DNA of 7,647 nt from NCBI GenBank assembly GCA_002405565.1, contig DHMB01000083.1, forward strand, positions 1-7,647. Reading direction: 5' to 3'. Position numbers and translations under genes: made by a program. Of this stretch, positions 1-6,373 are shown piece after piece. Below the pieces are notes generated by a model that saw only the letters and a program-made list of their open reading frames with translations, made no database searches and was not told the origin of the DNA. Numbering within the stretch: the stretch's first letter is position 1; every line of letters begins with the position of its first letter. The DNA is from Clostridiales bacterium UBA4653 (lineage in GTDB: Bacteria; Bacillota; Clostridia; Oscillospirales; CAG-272).

Positions 1-2040
1 GGTGACAGCTTCACTATAGGATGGCTTCTTCCCATCTTTCTTGCACAAACGCAGGTCGATGATAAGCTGTTTGTACTCAGAATTAAAAAGTCTGGAGAAA
101 GTTCCGCTAAACTGTTTTGTCAGCTTCTTATGATACGCCGCTCCATCCAGCTTATAAACATCGTCATCAAAGACCGCACTCAACACAGAACGGGTAGCAA
201 GAATATCCGCGCTCTGCCATTGCAATGTGCGCAATGCAGACTTTACCGCATCAAAATGTTCCCGATTCAGGAGTGACGGTGTAATCAACTTAGAGGTCGC
301 TGCAAAACCGAAAAAGCTGTTCCAAAGCTGTGCGTCCGCTATGCTGGCACACTGTATTTCGTACTTCTCGGAGATTTCCCGCTGTAAGGGAATCAATGTC
401 TGCAAAAGTCGTGAGACCGCAGAAAGACCACTCTTTACCTCGTTTTTTGACTGATAAGATGTGTCCTGATTGACATAGCCATACCACGGATTCTTTCTAT
501 AATCATATCCGATTGATGGGATATAGTCTGCATACTGCTCCAAGAGAGCAACCGTTTCCGCTAAGTACGCTTCGCCTTTGGAGGATAACTGCAAGATGGG
601 ATACTCAACATCCGGTGTGGAGCGAAATGCGGCATAAGATTCATACAGCTGATACAAACTCTTTTCAATGCCCGGGCGCAACTTGTGAAGCTCGACAGCA
701 TAGGCATCCAGCTGATGTTGCGCCTTTTCCTTGATAGCAATTTCAGCGTCCGCTTTCGAAGAAACCGTACTTTTTCCCGTGCGCAGGGTGTGACAAATAT
801 CCGCGATGACATCCTTTTTATTTGCCTTATGACTGTGAAGCTGTAAGCAAAACTCAGCAAGTCCCGCTTGCTTCAACTTGTCATAAACCACATTCAGGGC
901 TGCCAGCTTTTCAGAAACGAACAACACTTTTTTACCATCTCTGAGGCATTCTGCGATGATGTTTGTAATCGTCTGACTTTTTCCTGTTCCCGGAGGCCCC
1001 TGCAAAACAAAACTCTTTCCCGACTTTGCCATTTCAATCGCTTCGATCTGGCTGGAGTCTGCATCAACCACACTATGTAACTCAATCAACGGATCAACAA
1101 CAGAGCTGGCAGCTCCTTCATCACCGTATATTTTTTCTGTGCCGGTTGGCTCACCTAAGAGCTGACGGACATTCCGATTTGCAAGAATCGCCTTCGCATT
1201 GTCCTTCAAATCCCGGTACATATTGATTTTGAGGAATGAGAAAAGACCGATCTTACATTCAGTCGTGACCGTCCATTGGAGTTTTGCCACAAGATGCTTT
1301 ACTTTCTCAAGGTACGCAGTCAACCCCTCATCATTATACTCAGGGAGTTTCACCCCATGTTCCGCGTCCATTTTATAGGAAAAGGTCGGATTAACAATGA
1401 TGTCATCTTCTGCCGACTTGATAAAATAGGGTTCTACCGCGGACGCTTGTTCCAGCTGAATCGGCACAAGCAAAATAGGCGCGCGAAAAACGTAGTCAGA
1501 GGAAACGCTTTCTTTCCAGTGGACAAAGCCAAATGCCATATAAGCAACATTGACGCCGGTTTCTTCAATAAACTCTCGCGCCTTTTTATCAATATTTTTT
1601 ACTATAGCAAGTGGATTCGTAGCGTCATTATAAAGCAGAATTTGATTCTGCCTCTTAATTTTCCCAGAGTATTGTGCCAAAAATGCAGTTTTCCCACCGG
1701 AAGCGTCGGACTCTTTTGATACCGCAACCTGCAACTGCTCCGGTTCAGAGGGCTCTTCCGGTGTCTCAATTTGTAATTGCTCCGGTTCAGAAGATTCTTC
1801 CGGTATCTCAATTTGTAACTGCTCCGGTTCGGAAGATTCTTCAGGATCATCTTCTTCGATAATTTGGGGATCAAAGACCTCAAAAGATACTGTCCCATCT
1901 ACTTTCTCAAATAGCACGTCAGAAGACGGAAGCAACACCTCCACGGTCGAAGCTCTCGTATCCTTAAAGTTTATTAGATTATTGCGTTTTCCTGTATCCA
2001 ACAGCAAATCAGCCCACTTATCAAGCTTCCTTGTATCCAC
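1..2040 (-). CDS. DUF4011-type superfamily 1 helicase/ATPase, 3' end outside window
   Basis: A single open frame of 680 codons runs off the left edge, so only the N-terminal part is present. Near the N-terminus, LDKWADLLLDTGKRNNLINF (about residues 6-25) is the DUF4011 hallmark. A 42-bp repeat linker follows at residues 67-108. A conserved segment continues (NPLAIVKNIDKKAREFIEE, FRAPILLVPI) up to the helicase core: Walker A GPPGTGKS at residues 348-355 and KVLFVSEKLAALNVVYDKL just after. Motif II and later helicase motifs must lie outside. Members of this family are very large SF1 helicases (COG1112 type), often with DUF3320 or a Vsr/PLD-type nuclease at the C-terminus, and several belong to phage-defence systems. 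The GTG at 2038-2040 is chosen as start: GGAGG lies 11 nt upstream and it immediately precedes the conserved region. The frame is open back to 2103, and a rare ATT start at 2077-2079 is possible. The XRE regulator ends 34 nt upstream, so co-transcription is likely. Family call is firm; biological role is inferred. Confidence 0.9.
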   Translation of the reverse strand, partial: MDTRKLDKWADLLLDTGKRNNLINFKDTRASTVEVLLPSSDVLFEKVDGTVSFEVFDPQIIEEDDPEESSEPEQLQIEIPEESSEPEQLQIETPEEPSEPEQLQVAVSKESDASGGKTAFLAQYSGKIKRQNQILLYNDATNPLAIVKNIDKKAREFIEETGVNVAYMAFGFVHWKESVSSDYVFRAPILLVPIQLEQASAVEPYFIKSAEDDIIVNPTFSYKMDAEHGVKLPEYNDEGLTAYLEKVKHLVAKLQWTVTTECKIGLFSFLKINMYRDLKDNAKAILANRNVRQLLGEPTGTEKIYGDEGAASSVVDPLIELHSVVDADSSQIEAIEMAKSGKSFVLQGPPGTGKSQTITNIIAECLRDGKKVLFVSEKLAALNVVYDKLKQAGLAEFCLQLHSHKANKKDVIADICHTLRTGKSTVSSKADAEIAIKEKAQHQLDAYAVELHKLRPGIEKSLYQLYESYAAFRSTPDVEYPILQLSSKGEAYLAETVALLEQYADYIPSIGYDYRKNPWYGYVNQDTSYQSKNEVKSGLSAVSRLLQTLIPLQREISEKYEIQCASIADAQLWNSFFGFAATSKLITPSLLNREHFDAVKSALRTLQWQSADILATRSVLSAVFDDDVYKLDGAAYHKKLTKQFSGTFSRLFNSEYKQLIIDLRLCKKDGKKPSYSEAVT
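1717..1842 (-). repeat. Three 42-bp in-frame tandem repeats in the helicase gene
   Basis: Three consecutive 42-bp units (1801-1842, 1759-1800, 1717-1758) encode the 14-residue units SSEPEQLQIEIPEE, SSEPEQLQIETPEE and PSEPEQLQVAVSKE. The first two are nearly identical in DNA, and the third has diverged at its end. The product is an acidic, Glu/Pro/Gln-rich linker, probably disordered, inserted inside the N-terminal DUF4011 region. Because 42 is a multiple of three, gain or loss of units would change linker length without breaking the frame. Confidence 0.9.
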
Positions 2041-2051
2041 CGTCCAGCTCG

Positions 2052-2056
2052 CCTCC
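2052..2056 (-). promoter_or_regulatory. Ribosome binding site for the helicase GTG start
   Basis: GGAGG on the minus strand lies 11 nt before the GTG at 2038-2040. The spacing is long but usable. This is the main support for choosing that start over the upstream open codons, which offer only an ATT at 2077-2079. Confidence 0.5.
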
Positions 2057-2074
2057 GCACTTTCGTTTTCTTGC

Positions 2075-2286
2075 TCAATTATTAGAGCTATCTGTAATCT
2101 CTATAATGCCGCCAATATCACATTGCAGTGCTGTGCAAATCTTAACTAACACATCTGTAGTGACGTTTTCATTCTTTCCGCGTTTTGCCGTTAGCGCATG
2201 ACTAATTTTCGCCACAGTACATAAGTCTTTCTTCCCCATATCACAGTCAATCAATAGTTTCCAAAGCTTTTTATAACCACAGCCAC
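2075..2286 (-). CDS. Small XRE-type HTH regulator, apparently frameshifted near its start
   Basis: The in-frame part reads YKKLWKLLIDCDMGKKDL, then a recognition-helix region (ISHALTAKRGKNENVTTD), then VLVKICTALQCDIGGIIEI before the stop at 2075-2077. This is the compact Cro/CI-like HTH family of about 70 residues that often sits in front of restriction-modification or helicase genes in Clostridia, where it probably binds its own operator. The expected start is the GTG at 2284-2286, which has an ideal AGAGGTG ribosome binding site six bases upstream and begins GTG GCT GTG. That start is one base out of frame with the rest of the gene. Adding one base between 2277 and 2278 would restore a normal MAVSYKKLW N-terminus and a product of 70 residues. 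As it stands the gene is either broken or carries a sequence error. In-frame translation would need a TTG further upstream without a visible ribosome binding site. It ends 34 nt before the helicase start. Confidence 0.75.
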
Positions 2287-2292
2287 AGACTA

Positions 2293-2299
2293 CACCTCT
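2293..2299 (-). promoter_or_regulatory. Ribosome binding site AGAGGTG of the XRE regulator
   Basis: AGAGGTG on the minus strand is followed after six bases by GTG (2284-2286). Its quality and spacing argue that this GTG was the original start, although it is now out of frame with the HTH coding sequence. Confidence 0.65.
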
Positions 2300-2344
2300 G
2301 TTGAAATATAAAACCAAAGCTTTGTATTCACATTTTGCTTGATA

Positions 2345-2366
2345 AAATTCTGCAAATGCTGAATTT
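2345..2366 (-). promoter_or_regulatory. Possible operator: inverted repeat at the transcription start
   Basis: AAATTC (2361-2366) and GAATTT (2345-2350) form an inverted repeat with a 10-base spacer, lying directly after the -10 box. The position would suit autorepression by the adjacent HTH protein. The arms are short and AT-rich, so chance is a real alternative. Confidence 0.25.
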
Positions 2367-2395
2367 AGTATAACACAAAGTACTCCTATGCACAA
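2367..2395 (-). promoter_or_regulatory. Promoter of the XRE-helicase module
   Basis: On the minus strand, TTGTGC (-35, 2390-2395) is separated by exactly 17 bases from TATACT (-10, 2367-2372). TGT directly before the -10 makes it an extended -10. Transcription should begin near 2360, giving a leader of about 70 nt before the regulator. Pattern recognition only, but the fit is good for a vegetative sigma factor. Confidence 0.65.
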
Positions 2396-2421
2396 GTGTG
2401 TAATTATAAATCTCCAGTGAC

Positions 2422-2604
2422 TTACCTAAACCAGCGTTGTCTTGCGTATTCACTTGCCTCCATGCGCCGTTCTTCGTTATACGATGCTGTCAGCCGCTTT
2501 TGGAAGCCAGTGTTGTGGGTCTGCATTTCAATGATGCGGCATACATTTTGTCTTTTCCTATCGGCCGATTCGCCAACCCTATCTGACAGGTGTTCATTTC
2601 GCAA
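2422..2604 (-). pseudogene. Unassigned 60-codon reading frame, possible gene remnant
   Basis: This frame would start at a TTG (2602-2604) with no ribosome binding site and stops at 2422-2424. The product is highly charged, with segments such as NTGFQKRLTASYNEERR and MEASEYARQRWFR, which read more like real protein than random translation. I do not recognise the family. The weak start, and a TAA 15 bases (five codons) upstream of that TTG, suggest a remnant of a longer gene or a chance frame. The opposite strand is also open here (2396-2674), which weakens the case for coding. Confidence 0.2.
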
Positions 2605-2635
2605 TTTCGATCTAAGCCCGTTTTACGAACACCTG
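2587..2635. repeat. Perfect 9-bp inverted repeat CAGGTGTTC/GAACACCTG
   Basis: CAGGTGTTC (2587-2595) and GAACACCTG (2627-2635) are perfect reverse complements separated by 31 bases. The spacer is too long and the flanks lack a T-tract, so this is not a typical intrinsic terminator. A protein-binding site, a recombination site or a terminal repeat of a small element would fit. Confidence 0.55.
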
Positions 2636-2660
2636 CCTAATACGTCCGGAGGATACTTCA

Positions 2661-5048
2661 TTAAAATCTTATAACGTTTCCGCTCATCATATCGGTATAT
2701 TCTTCCTTGCAGGTGAGGAAAACAACCTGGTGACGCCTTGCGCAATCTTTGAAAAGCTCACATGCGCCTGCCGTCCGATCGGCGTCCATATTGGCAAACG
2801 GATCGTCAAGAACTATGACGCCTCCGCCGTCCGGGAAGAGATGATCAAGTGCCGCGATACGGAAAGCAAGGTAAACCGTTTCCTTCGTACCTTCGGAGAG
2901 CTTTTTGTAATCGACAAGGGTGTTACCGCTGTATATCTTCATATTGAGCTTTTCCGCGTCCGGAAATTCAGAAGAAATCCTTCCGCCCGATATTATTCCC
3001 AGATTGTGCATAAATCTGTCCGCGACGTCCTGCATGGGATTGTCATGAACGCTTTCCTTCTGCTCCGTGAAAATCTTACGGATATGAATCCAGTGACCGA
3101 GCAACGTTTTCTGCTCCTCATATGCCTGTCTTTTGCGTTCAACATCGGATATCGGATCGACCGTAATACCCTCTTTATAAGTCTCCGCTCTGCTGATTGC
3201 CGACGTTTTCGTCTCAAGCGCTTCCATCTTATTTCGCCGCTTAAGCTTACAATCTTCCTGCAATGATCTGAGATGACTTTCCGGATCCGTTATGCCCGCA
3301 TATTCCGCCGGTATCTCAGATGTCTCGGAGAGCGATTCCTTTGCTTTCCGGAGCTCTGCCGCGACGTCGCCTGCTTTTGTTTCAAGCTCGGAAATGCTGC
3401 CGTATTCCGCTATATATCCGGAAATGACGGTTTCTACGGAAGCTACAAAGCTCGAAACGTCCTTTCCATTGCAGGATTCCGAAATGTCACTATCAATCTC
3501 GGCTTTTGTACGCACAGTGTTTCCGATTGCCCCTGCCGACGTTTCAAGCGCTTCAAAGGATGTGTCTCCCAGAAATGCCGAAAACCTGCCCTTCGCATTT
3601 TCATATGCGACGACGGCGCTTGAAATCCTGCGCCTGAGGTCATCAAGCTCATCAAGCGACGAAACGCCGTATTTATTGAATATTCCGCCGACCGCCTCTC
3701 TGAGCGTTGCAATCTGCGATTCAACCGACCCGACGTCGACGTCAGCCGGAGAAAGCTCCATATCCATAACGCCCGGGATTCTGAGCCTCACGGCTTCCGT
3801 GATCTGCGCTTCCCCATCGTTTATTTCAATGAGGTTTCCCGTTCGGAGCGATGTAATTTCGACAGTATTTCCGCCGAACATTTCAATCGCCGCGGAAATG
3901 TTTATCCCGCAGAGCCTGTTTTCGAGCTTTGTTATGTCTGTCTGCGCGGTTCTGACCTGCTTCATCTCATCATCCGACGGACATTCCGCAGAAAGCAGAC
4001 CCGCGTCCACTTTTTTAAGCTCCTCCGAATACTGCTTTGCCTTTTCATATTTATCAAGAAGCTCTCTTTCAGCCTTCTCCTTCCGAAGTCTGCGCGCCCT
4101 TTCCAGAGAACGCTCCAGAGAAGGCCATGACGAAAGAACACCGCGGAGCTTTTCATCCTCTTTTACAAGCCGCGACACGTTCTTTGCGCGTTCGGCTTTG
4201 AGGGTCAAAAGGCTTGCAAAGGCATTGAATTTTTCATATTTCTCCTCTGCCGCGGCCGCCTCGCCGTCCGCACGGACATATTCCGCAAGTGCACGGTCGA
4301 CGTCAGCTTCGAGCTTTGATATATTTTCAAGAGTTTCGTTTGCGTCTTCAAGGGCATAATAGGCTTTGAGTATCTCGCCGATACCGTTTGACCATCTTCC
4401 CGCTCCGGATTTTTTCGCAGGCGCATTTCTTTCAAAATCCCAATGCTTTCCCGCAATTTCATCAATCTTTTCGTCTATCGCTTTTTCTATTGAATCCGTC
4501 GTGATACCGTCGCTTTCGGCAAACGCAAGCGTGACAGCGTCCGCAATCTCCTGTTTTGTATTTCTTGCGTCCTTTTTGTCGGAAGCGTCAAGAAGCGTCC
4601 GAAGCGCCGAATCCGTATTTTTCTGAGACGAAAACAGCAAATCCGAATACACACCCTCGCCGTAAAGCAGGACACCCTTTAAGATTTCTTCGATTTTCTC
4701 CCTGTCGCGGATAGCTCCTTCGGGCGTTGAAAGCACACATCTGGAATCCGAACCCCATTCCTTTGAAAGCGTATATGTGCCTTCATCCGTCTCGATTGAG
4801 ACCTTTCCGTCTATATAGTCGCCGGAAACGGCGCCCTTCTTTGCGCTTGGGAAATACTGGTCTACAAAATCCTTATCGCTTCTTCCGTCAACGCGGGCGT
4901 TCTGAAAAAGTGTTTTGAAAAGAAGGTTTACAAGCGTGCTCTTTCCGCTCTCGTTTTTACCGTAAATAATGTTTATCCCATTTGAAAGAGAAACGTCACG
5001 GTCACAAACGCCGGCAAACTGTGTACATGATATTCTGCGGATTACCAT
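2661..5048 (-). CDS. Rad50/SbcC/YhaN-like AAA ATPase
   Basis: This 795-residue protein has the split-ATPase layout of Rad50/SbcC. The N-terminal half-site carries Walker A GKNESGKST (30-38) and a Q-loop near SSQKN (140-144). Two long charged helical stretches (about 225-375 and 440-680) should form a coiled coil. The C-terminal half-site carries the signature LSEGTKETVYLA (717-728), Walker B VIVLDDPFANMD (744-755) and the D-loop. Between the coils, about 380-435 is a beta-rich globular segment. There is no CxxC anywhere, so the zinc hook of true Rad50/SbcC is missing, as in YhaN-like (COG4717) proteins. The usual H-loop histidine after the last strand appears replaced (FLTCKEEY). The ATG directly abuts the stop of the upstream metallophosphoesterase, with a strong ribosome binding site, so the two products are probably made together as one DNA-end-processing complex in the cytoplasm. 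Family firm; exact subfamily less so. Confidence 0.93.
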   Translation of the reverse strand: MVIRRISCTQFAGVCDRDVSLSNGINIIYGKNESGKSTLVNLLFKTLFQNARVDGRSDKDFVDQYFPSAKKGAVSGDYIDGKVSIETDEGTYTLSKEWGSDSRCVLSTPEGAIRDREKIEEILKGVLLYGEGVYSDLLFSSQKNTDSALRTLLDASDKKDARNTKQEIADAVTLAFAESDGITTDSIEKAIDEKIDEIAGKHWDFERNAPAKKSGAGRWSNGIGEILKAYYALEDANETLENISKLEADVDRALAEYVRADGEAAAAEEKYEKFNAFASLLTLKAERAKNVSRLVKEDEKLRGVLSSWPSLERSLERARRLRKEKAERELLDKYEKAKQYSEELKKVDAGLLSAECPSDDEMKQVRTAQTDITKLENRLCGINISAAIEMFGGNTVEITSLRTGNLIEINDGEAQITEAVRLRIPGVMDMELSPADVDVGSVESQIATLREAVGGIFNKYGVSSLDELDDLRRRISSAVVAYENAKGRFSAFLGDTSFEALETSAGAIGNTVRTKAEIDSDISESCNGKDVSSFVASVETVISGYIAEYGSISELETKAGDVAAELRKAKESLSETSEIPAEYAGITDPESHLRSLQEDCKLKRRNKMEALETKTSAISRAETYKEGITVDPISDVERKRQAYEEQKTLLGHWIHIRKIFTEQKESVHDNPMQDVADRFMHNLGIISGGRISSEFPDAEKLNMKIYSGNTLVDYKKLSEGTKETVYLAFRIAALDHLFPDGGGVIVLDDPFANMDADRTAGACELFKDCARRHQVVFLTCKEEYTDMMSGNVIRF

Positions 5049-6179
5049 TTATTTTCCCTCCTTTATGGACTTCAGAAGCTCATATGCAAGCTGCGCTTCC
5101 TTCGGCTCATCAATGAGCGCCGTCAGCAGCTTTGCGGAAAATGACGTTTCCGGAAATTCCGCGTCTATCAGCTCTTTCGATATGATTCTGCTGAGATCAC
5201 AATCGCTGTATGTACCTTCGATGAACCTTGAAAGCGCCTTCCCGACCGTTTCCGCCCTGTCTGCATACTCATCCGCCGTAACAGCGCCGCAGAGGATAAG
5301 ATCAACTATGCTTTCATCGGAAATGTCTTCAAGCTCGCGATCGATAATGCTTTGCATTTTTTCTGCCGAAAGCGTTATTTTTCTGCGATAAAAACGCAGA
5401 TTTCCCGAAACATATTTCTTTGCGCGGACGGTCTTGTCACTGTCTATTTCAATGACAAAACATTCCCCGTCCGTATTACAGTTTACATCCGTCTGGACGT
5501 GCGTTCCGGCATTGAATATTTTATCGGAGCGTTTTTCATAGCTTTCCGTCAGATTTGCGGGAAACGGAACGTGCGTATGACCTATAAGCCAGACGTCAAC
5601 CGGTATGCTTTCAAGCTCGGAGCGCTTCATAAGGAAATATTGCCCCTCGTTGTCGATCGTTTCGCCTTCGACGGCGCCGTGCGCAATTCCGATATGATAT
5701 TTTCCGTCATGCCCGATTGTCTCGTTTTTTATCCATCCGAGATTGTTTTGTCCCGCCTGAGAATGAAGCGAATTGCAAAGCGCGGGGTATATTATGACGT
5801 CGTCTTCGCCGACCGTAATTTCATAAGGACGGTGCTCCGTCAGAAGCATGATGTTGTCATAGTCCGCGATTATCTCTCTGACGCATTGCCAGACCCTGAC
5901 GTCTTTATCGTAATAATCATGATTGCCGGGAAGAATGACAACCGTCCCCGCAAAATCCGAAAGCGTGCCAAGCAGAGCCGCAATATCCTTCTTCGGCACT
6001 CCGCGCGTGTTTTCAAAGAGATCCCCCGCTATGACAAAAAGTCCGCACCCCTCTTTGTTTGCCGCGCGAACCATATCGGAAAATGCGTCCGTTCTTTTGC
6101 TTATAATAACGGACGCTTTTTCATGACTTGCATATTTCAGCCCGATGTGATTGTCTCCCGTCAGAAATATTCTCAACAT
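5049..6179 (-). CDS. Mre11/SbcD/YhaO-like metallophosphoesterase (DNA exonuclease subunit)
   Basis: This 376-residue calcineurin-like phosphoesterase has all the metal-binding motifs of the Mre11/SbcD family in order: GDNHIG (8-13), GDLFE (52-56), GNHDYY (85-90), the histidine of GIAHGA (164-169, H167) and GHTHV (200-204). The set predicts a two-metal (usually Mn) active site that cuts DNA ends. About 115 C-terminal residues after the catalytic domain are mostly helical and probably bind the base of the Rad50-like coiled coil, as in SbcD and Mre11. The ATG at 6177-6179 has GAGG five bases upstream. The catalytic motif at residue 8 means the protein cannot start later, and it has no signal peptide. 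It is the first gene of a two-gene operon with the ATPase. Length is near that of SbcD and YhaO. Substrate and in vivo role are inferred from the family. Confidence 0.93.
   Translation of the reverse strand: MLRIFLTGDNHIGLKYASHEKASVIISKRTDAFSDMVRAANKEGCGLFVIAGDLFENTRGVPKKDIAALLGTLSDFAGTVVILPGNHDYYDKDVRVWQCVREIIADYDNIMLLTEHRPYEITVGEDDVIIYPALCNSLHSQAGQNNLGWIKNETIGHDGKYHIGIAHGAVEGETIDNEGQYFLMKRSELESIPVDVWLIGHTHVPFPANLTESYEKRSDKIFNAGTHVQTDVNCNTDGECFVIEIDSDKTVRAKKYVSGNLRFYRRKITLSAEKMQSIIDRELEDISDESIVDLILCGAVTADEYADRAETVGKALSRFIEGTYSDCDLSRIISKELIDAEFPETSFSAKLLTALIDEPKEAQLAYELLKSIKEGK
5056..5064 (-). promoter_or_regulatory. Ribosome binding site of the Rad50-like gene
   Basis: AAAGGAGGG lies seven bases before the ATG at 5046-5048, inside the last codons of the metallophosphoesterase gene. 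It fixes the start and gives independent, strong initiation at a junction where stop (TAA) and start (ATG) touch without a gap. Confidence 0.85.
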
Positions 6180-6206
6180 ATATACCTCGCTTAGAGTTTG
6201 ATTATA

Positions 6207-6222
6207 AATTCATTATAACACA
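6207..6222 (-). promoter_or_regulatory. Extended -10 promoter of the nuclease-ATPase operon
   Basis: TGTTATAAT (minus strand, 6212-6220) is a consensus extended -10, about 30 bases before the start codon. No good -35 is seen 16-18 bases upstream. A second TATAAT-like stretch lies just downstream near 6201-6205. The 16 bases here match the -10 region of the XRE promoter (2362-2377) at 14 positions. Confidence 0.6.
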
Positions 6223-6267
6223 TAATAATATTTTTTGTGGTTTTTTGCAAAAACAACTTGCGAACCG

Positions 6268-6301
6268 CGGCGGCAACGCCCGACAAGGGACGTTGCCGCC
6301 G
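6268..6301 (-). terminator. GC-rich stem-loop, probable terminator after the zinc finger gene
   Basis: CGGCGGCAACG (6268-6278) pairs perfectly with CGTTGCCGCCG (6291-6301). A further CCC/GGG pair inside leaves a small loop and one bulged A. It lies between the zinc finger gene (stop at 6374) and the promoter of the next operon, the expected place for a terminator. No T-run follows the stem directly; a T-rich stretch comes only about 12-20 bases later on the minus strand. It could therefore be an imperfect terminator, an mRNA-end stabiliser or a dispersed palindromic repeat. Confidence 0.5.
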
Positions 6302-6373
6302 TAAATTGAGAGCGGATGGATGTCAACCAAAGCAGCTTATTGTGTTCCGCAAGCCCATCCACCTGTTCCTGTA

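Larger units (their letters stand above)
2396..2660. other. Intergenic boundary with no confident gene
   Basis: These 265 bases separate the Rad50-like gene from the promoter of the helicase module. They hold a 9-bp inverted repeat (2587-2635) and a 60-codon minus-strand frame (2422-2604). There is no recognisable RNA gene and no T-rich terminator after the ATPase stop. It may be an insertion junction or decayed gene remnants. Confidence 0.5.

Noticed and set aside
757..780. A second GKS/T motif (TGKST) in the helicase, about 70 residues after Walker A
   Set aside because: It lacks the preceding strand and the glycine-rich loop of a P-loop, and sits in a helical, Lys/Ala-rich segment. The true Walker A is GPPGTGKS at 976-999.
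2396..2674. A 92-codon plus-strand frame in the boundary region
   Set aside because: It starts at a GTG next to the XRE promoter without a clear ribosome binding site and runs into the end of the Rad50-like gene. The product is not recognisable.
3292..4359. A 355-codon open frame on the plus strand
   Set aside because: It is Ser/Ala/Phe-rich and lies wholly opposite the Rad50-like gene. It has no family motif, so it is the antisense shadow of a Glu/Lys/Ala-rich coiled-coil coding sequence.
5352..6194. A 280-codon open frame on the plus strand
   Set aside because: It lies opposite the metallophosphoesterase, whose motifs are complete. No domain is recognisable in the plus-strand translation.
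6242..6253. Palindrome TTTTTGCAAAAA upstream of the nuclease operon
   Set aside because: A perfect 12-bp palindrome, but of simple A/T runs in an AT-rich region. It has no loop for a hairpin and no partner site, so chance is likely.
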